From CAZKGE01 sp964636405 (GTDB taxonomy: Bacteria > Bacillota > Clostridia > Christensenellales > CAG-138): DNA of 27,347 nt. Below, in pieces: positions 24,143 to 27,347 of the stretch (position 1 is its first letter; each line of letters opens with the position of its first letter). Location of the stretch: the NCBI GenBank assembly GCA_964636405.1, contig CAZWSI010000023.1, positions 1 through 27,347 of the forward strand, written 5' to 3'. The notes below the pieces were generated by a model. It did no database searches. It saw only the letters and a list, made by a program, of their open reading frames with translations, and was not told the origin of the DNA. Made by a program: the position numbers and the translations under genes.

Positions 24143-25024
24143 CTACGCCTCAAACGGGCCGTCCAGGCGCATGCCGTCGTATGCGATTGTCACCTGCGCG
24201 CCAAAGCGCGCCCGCGCGGCCTCGCAAAGCTCGAGATGGGTCATGCCGCACTCCATGCCGATGTGGGTAAAGACGATTCTGCTGCGCGCGTCGATTGCGC
24301 CGCATCGCACAAGCCTGCCCAGCACCTTTTCAAAATGATCGAAGCTCATGTGCCCGCTCGTTTCCGAAATGGCCAAATCGCCGAAGGTCATGTCAATCAC
24401 CAGCCAATCCAGCCTGCGGCCCCGCAGGTATTCGTAGGCCGCTTCCGTGGGATAGCCGGTATCCAGCGCGTAGAAAAAGCGCCGTCCATCCTTTTCAAAG
24501 AGATAGTTGAGGCTCCGCTCACCCTCCAGCATGGCGTCGTGCGCGCCATAGACCGCCGAAACGCGCATGCCGTCGATGTCATAATCGCGGAACGGCTCAA
24601 AGCGCATGGGGTGCGCATAGCGCTCGTAATCCTCAAACGCGTGATCGTGCACGCGAAAGGGCAGGGCGTTGAGCTCGTCGCGAAAGCGGAGGAGTGAATC
24701 GTACGCCTCGGGCGAAAGGTATACGTGCAACTGCGGCGGCTCCGTGCACGACATGAGAAGCTCCTCGAAGGAGCTGAGCGCGGCGTGATCCGCGTGCAGG
24801 TGGGTTAAGAACACGTTTCGCAGCGTTGTAAGCGAAACGCCGAATTCGCCGCAAAGGCCGGGCACGTCGGGCCCGAAATCGATAAGGTTGCGCGCGTCGA
24901 GCAGCAACGCGCTGCGCCGCCTGCGGTCGCGCGCATCGCCGCCTCGGCGAACCTTTTGGCAAAGCGCGCATTCGCAAAAGGGATTCGGGACGAGCTCCGC
25001 CGCCCCTGTACCTAAAAACTGCAT
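24143..25024 (-). CDS. PhnP-like metallo-beta-lactamase-fold hydrolase
   Basis: This 293-residue soluble enzyme has the metal-binding motif HLHADH at 75-80 and a CxCxxC cluster (Cys17, 19, 22). The cluster has the same spacing as the structural zinc site of PhnP, the phosphonate-pathway cyclic phosphodiesterase. Later histidines and the aspartate of LDTGYP complete the expected metal site. A cyclic phosphodiester substrate is likely for the family, but no phosphonate (phn) genes are nearby, so the physiological role is open. I chose the ATG at 25024, preceded by AAAGGA at 8 bases. ATGs at 25033 and 25054 lack good sites, and the last falls inside a terminator hairpin. It is a single gene. Confidence 0.85.
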   Translation of the reverse strand: MQFLGTGAAELVPNPFCECALCQKVRRGGDARDRRRRSALLLDARNLIDFGPDVPGLCGEFGVSLTTLRNVFLTHLHADHAALSSFEELLMSCTEPPQLHVYLSPEAYDSLLRFRDELNALPFRVHDHAFEDYERYAHPMRFEPFRDYDIDGMRVSAVYGAHDAMLEGERSLNYLFEKDGRRFFYALDTGYPTEAAYEYLRGRRLDWLVIDMTFGDLAISETSGHMSFDHFEKVLGRLVRCGAIDARSRIVFTHIGMECGMTHLELCEAARARFGAQVTIAYDGMRLDGPFEA

Positions 25025-25044
25025 CGGTTCCATCCTTTCAGCAT

Positions 25045-25079
25045 AAAAAAGCATGCTACACGTTCAGTATAGCATGCTT
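25045..25079 (-). terminator. Second terminator after argF
   Basis: AAGCATGCTA (25049-25058) and TAGCATGCTT (25070-25079) form a perfect 10-pair stem with an 11-base loop. On the minus strand it is followed by a T-run (25050-25045). It sits just upstream of the hydrolase start and backs up the first terminator. Confidence 0.75.
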
Positions 25080-25082
25080 AAG

Positions 25083-25105
25083 AAAAAACGGACAGCGGTA
25101 TCCGT
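25083..25105 (-). terminator. First terminator after argF
   Basis: On the minus strand ACGGA (25105-25101) pairs with TCCGT (25092-25088), followed by TTTTT. It begins 10 bases after the argF stop. The stem is short, which may explain the second hairpin close by. Confidence 0.6.
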
Positions 25106-25114
25106 CAAAAAACG

Positions 25115-26107
25115 CTATTGCCGGCCAATGGTCGCCACCATGACGGCCTTGATGGTATGCATGCGGTTTTCCGCTTCGTCAAACACGACGCTGTATTTGC
25201 TGCGGAACACCTCGTCGCTTACTTCCATTTCGGCAAGGCCGAAGCGCTGAAAGATATCCTCTCCAACGGCCGTGTTGCGGTCGTGGAAGGAGGGCAGGCA
25301 GTGCAGGAAGAGTGCGTCCGGGTTCCCGGTTTTTTCCATGAGCGCCATGGTCACGCGGTACGGCTCAAGGAGTCGAATGCGCTCCTCAAAGCGCGCCTCC
25401 TCGCCCATGGAAACCCAAACGTCGGTATAGATCGCGTCCGCGCCCGCTACGGCGGCGGGTTCCTCGGACAGGGTTACGGAGCCGCCCGTTTCGGCGCAGA
25501 GCGCGCGCATGCGTGCGACAAGCCCTTCGTCCGGGAAAAGCGCTTTTGGCGCGATGGCCACAAAATCCATGCCCAGCTTGGCGCAGCCGATCATGAGGGA
25601 ATTGCCCATGTTGTTGCGCGCGTCGCCCACATAGCAGAGCTTCATCCCGCGCAGGGGCTTGGCAATATGCTCGCGCATGGTCAGCAGATCCGCCAGCACC
25701 TGCGTGGGGTGGTATAAATCGGTGAGTCCGTTCCAAACAGGCACGCCGGAAAAACACGCGAGGTCCTCCACAAGCTTCTGCGAAAAGCCGCGGTACTCGA
25801 TGCCGTCGTAAAAGCGGCCCAGCACGCGCGCGGTATCCTCGATGGATTCCTTCTTGCCCATTTGGCTGTTGGACAAAAAGGTTACGTGCGCGCCCTCGTC
25901 GAAGCAGGCTGCCTCAAAGGCGCAGCGCGTGCGCGTGGAGGTCTTGTCAAAAAGCAGCACGACGTTCTTTCCCGCGAGCAGCTCGCCCCGGATTCCGGCG
26001 CGCTTCTTTTGCTTGAGATCGGCCGCGAGATCGAGCAGATAGGTAATCTCCTGCGGCGTAAAGTCCAGGAGCGTAAGCAGGGAGCGTCCCTTCAAATTGA
26101 CGGGCAT
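25115..26107 (-). CDS. argF: Ornithine carbamoyltransferase
   Basis: This 330-residue cytoplasmic enzyme catalyses ornithine + carbamoyl phosphate <-> citrulline + phosphate. Carbamoyl-phosphate-binding STRTR (57-61) and HPTQ (133-136), ornithine-side DVWVSMGEE (229-237) and catalytic HCLPSFHD (269-276) are all present, and the length is normal. AAAGGAG lies 9 bases before the ATG and overlaps the oraE stop codon, so it is co-transcribed with the aminomutase gene 14 bases upstream. That context suggests a catabolic role, either making ornithine from citrulline or moving ornithine into citrulline, rather than pure arginine biosynthesis. Sequence alone cannot separate the anabolic (ArgF) from the catabolic (ArcB) form. 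Two terminators follow. Confidence 0.95.
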   Translation of the reverse strand: MPVNLKGRSLLTLLDFTPQEITYLLDLAADLKQKKRAGIRGELLAGKNVVLLFDKTSTRTRCAFEAACFDEGAHVTFLSNSQMGKKESIEDTARVLGRFYDGIEYRGFSQKLVEDLACFSGVPVWNGLTDLYHPTQVLADLLTMREHIAKPLRGMKLCYVGDARNNMGNSLMIGCAKLGMDFVAIAPKALFPDEGLVARMRALCAETGGSVTLSEEPAAVAGADAIYTDVWVSMGEEARFEERIRLLEPYRVTMALMEKTGNPDALFLHCLPSFHDRNTAVGEDIFQRFGLAEMEVSDEVFRSKYSVVFDEAENRMHTIKAVMVATIGRQ

Positions 26108-26121
26108 GTGTTGTTTCTCCT

Positions 26122-27347
26122 TTACGTTCGATTTTTTACGAGGAAGGTGGCCACCTCATTGCCGTGGGTGCCGCGGCCAAAGCCCGCGTCCGCGCCGCGA
26201 CGGCGCGCCTCGTCGCCCGATACCTGCGTGCCGCCCGCGATAAACAGGAGCTTGTCGCGCACGCCCATTTCCCGGGCAATCTGGTCGATGCGGGCAATGT
26301 TTTTGTAGTGGATATTGTCATGCGAAATAATGACCGAGGCCAGCATCGCGTCCGCGTTCATTTCCACGGCCGCGCCCACGAGCTTTTCCGGGGAAACCGA
26401 AGTTCCCAGATACACGACCTCTACGCCGTATTTTTCGATGCCGCCGTGCTTGATGTCGATGATCTCGCGCAAGCCGACCGAATGCTCGTCCTCGCCTACC
26501 GTGCCGCATACCACGCGCATGGGGCGCGCCTCGATGGCGGCGCGCAGCGCGTCGTCGGAGAGAACTTCGGGCTCCTTGGGAATGACCAGCGCGTTTACGT
26601 CGATGGCAAAGTCCACGCGTCCGCGCAGCTCAATGCGCGTGCCCTCCGCGCCGTGCATAATCTCGCGGGAGATCACGGCCACGTCGGTGAGGTTCATGCG
26701 GCGCGCCGTTTCCAGCGCGGCCGCCTCCGCCACGCGCTTTTCTGCGGGGAAGAACAGCGTAAGCAGCACCGTGCCGTCGGCAAGCCACTCCATCTCCGGG
26801 CGGAGCTTTTTTGCGTGGGGCTGGGCAAAGTCCGCCACCGCCTCCATGCGGAGGTATACGTTGTCGTTTTCGTCCAGTTCGTCGATGTACTGAATTTTCT
26901 CGGGGCACTCCAGCGTGCAGCCGCCGATGAGCGCGGCGGGATTATTCGCGTCGCCACCGTACTGCTCCACGTTGTTGTAGCCATAGTGCGCGCTTACGGG
27001 GGCCATATAGTCCTTTTCCCTGCGCACCACCGTGCCCGCGCCCACGCCGCCGTCGAGCCTGCGGGCAATGCCGTCGCCGTTGCGCGCGGGAAACAGCCCC
27101 GAGTCCACAAACATGCCCGCTTCGACCGCCGCAAAGTAGCCGCCAAGGGCTTGCATTTCCTCGAGAAACAGCACGGCGCGCTCGGTCAGCTCCCGCGCTT
27201 TTTCCGCAAGATAGCCGTCCTCCTTGAGCGTGACCATTTCCATAAGCCCGTCGAGGCCCACAAGGGTTTGCTTGGCCGTGTCGCAGGCCTCGATGTTGTA
27301 GATGTGCCAGGGCACGTTGCGCCCCTCGTCGGGCGTGATGGTGGATT
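26122..27347 (-). CDS. oraE: D-ornithine 4,5-aminomutase large subunit OraE (C-terminal part, cut by window)
   Basis: About 408 residues are visible; the gene starts beyond the window end. The reading frame is open to the edge, and the methionine-like GTG at 27315 is an internal valine. OraE moves the terminal amino group of D-ornithine to C4, giving 2,4-diaminopentanoate, with adenosylcobalamin and PLP. The C-terminal B12-binding Rossmann domain is present, with axial histidine EDEHSVG (His codon 26482-26484) and a lysine 11 residues later in IIDIKHGG (codon 26449-26451). This is the same spacing as His618 and Lys629 of the Clostridium sticklandii enzyme, where Lys629 binds PLP. The preceding substrate-side barrel ends with motifs such as PDEGRNVPWHIYNIEACDTA. 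oraS and the other pathway genes should lie upstream, outside the window. Confidence 0.95.
   Translation of the reverse strand, partial: STITPDEGRNVPWHIYNIEACDTAKQTLVGLDGLMEMVTLKEDGYLAEKARELTERAVLFLEEMQALGGYFAAVEAGMFVDSGLFPARNGDGIARRLDGGVGAGTVVRREKDYMAPVSAHYGYNNVEQYGGDANNPAALIGGCTLECPEKIQYIDELDENDNVYLRMEAVADFAQPHAKKLRPEMEWLADGTVLLTLFFPAEKRVAEAAALETARRMNLTDVAVISREIMHGAEGTRIELRGRVDFAIDVNALVIPKEPEVLSDDALRAAIEARPMRVVCGTVGEDEHSVGLREIIDIKHGGIEKYGVEVVYLGTSVSPEKLVGAAVEMNADAMLASVIISHDNIHYKNIARIDQIAREMGVRDKLLFIAGGTQVSGDEARRRGADAGFGRGTHGNEVATFLVKNRT

Overview
The window looks like chromosomal DNA of a GC-rich, spore-forming, anaerobic member of the Clostridia. The support is a spore-coat CotF-like protein, a coenzyme-B12/PLP D-ornithine 4,5-aminomutase (an amino-acid fermentation enzyme), a group-2-like Mrp/Mbh cation antiporter cluster with split MrpA pieces, and a DUF4358/AlgI/DHHW cluster. 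All of these are familiar from Clostridia. I cannot name a genus. No tRNA, rRNA, insertion sequence, CRISPR array or phage gene was seen.

Layout. (1) 259-711 (+): a small CotF-like ferritin-fold coat protein with its own terminator. (2) 928-9892 (-): a three-gene signalling operon, read HPt protein -> hybrid histidine kinase with two receiver domains -> an 1809-residue response regulator. That last protein carries a degenerate GGDEF, an intact EAL, about seven PAS domains plus a GAF, and an intact C-terminal GGDEF. It is a complete candidate phosphorelay ending in cyclic-di-GMP turnover. (3) 10172-11911: a lipid kinase (-) and a YhhN/TMEM86-type membrane protein (+), divergently transcribed from a shared AT-rich spacer. 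(4) 11988-14974 (-): lipoprotein DUF4358, MBOAT O-acyltransferase (AlgI-like) and a DHHW-type SGNH partner, probably modifying a cell-surface polymer. (5) 15089-23926 (-): a tightly packed ten-gene Mrp/Mbh-type operon in the order E, F, G, MbhD-like, MbhE+B fusion, C, D, then three more antiporter-like subunits. The gene starts overlap the preceding stops or lie within about 15 bases of them. (6) 24143-25024 (-): a PhnP-like metallo-beta-lactamase-fold hydrolase with its own terminator. (7) 25115-27347 (-): ornithine carbamoyltransferase directly downstream of the C-terminal part of D-ornithine aminomutase OraE, which runs off the window end.

How they fit together. The ornithine genes suggest that citrulline/ornithine exchange is linked to ornithine fermentation. 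The Mrp-like complex would handle Na+/H+ energetics in such an organism. The phosphorelay could set c-di-GMP levels. The surface acylation cluster is a plausible but unproven target, since no c-di-GMP-binding element was recognised here. The most unusual items are the giant c-di-GMP protein with its dedicated relay, and the Mrp-like operon with four antiporter-type subunits, one lacking its first two helices, and no hydrogenase or dehydrogenase module. Every stretch between genes is shorter than 300 bases.
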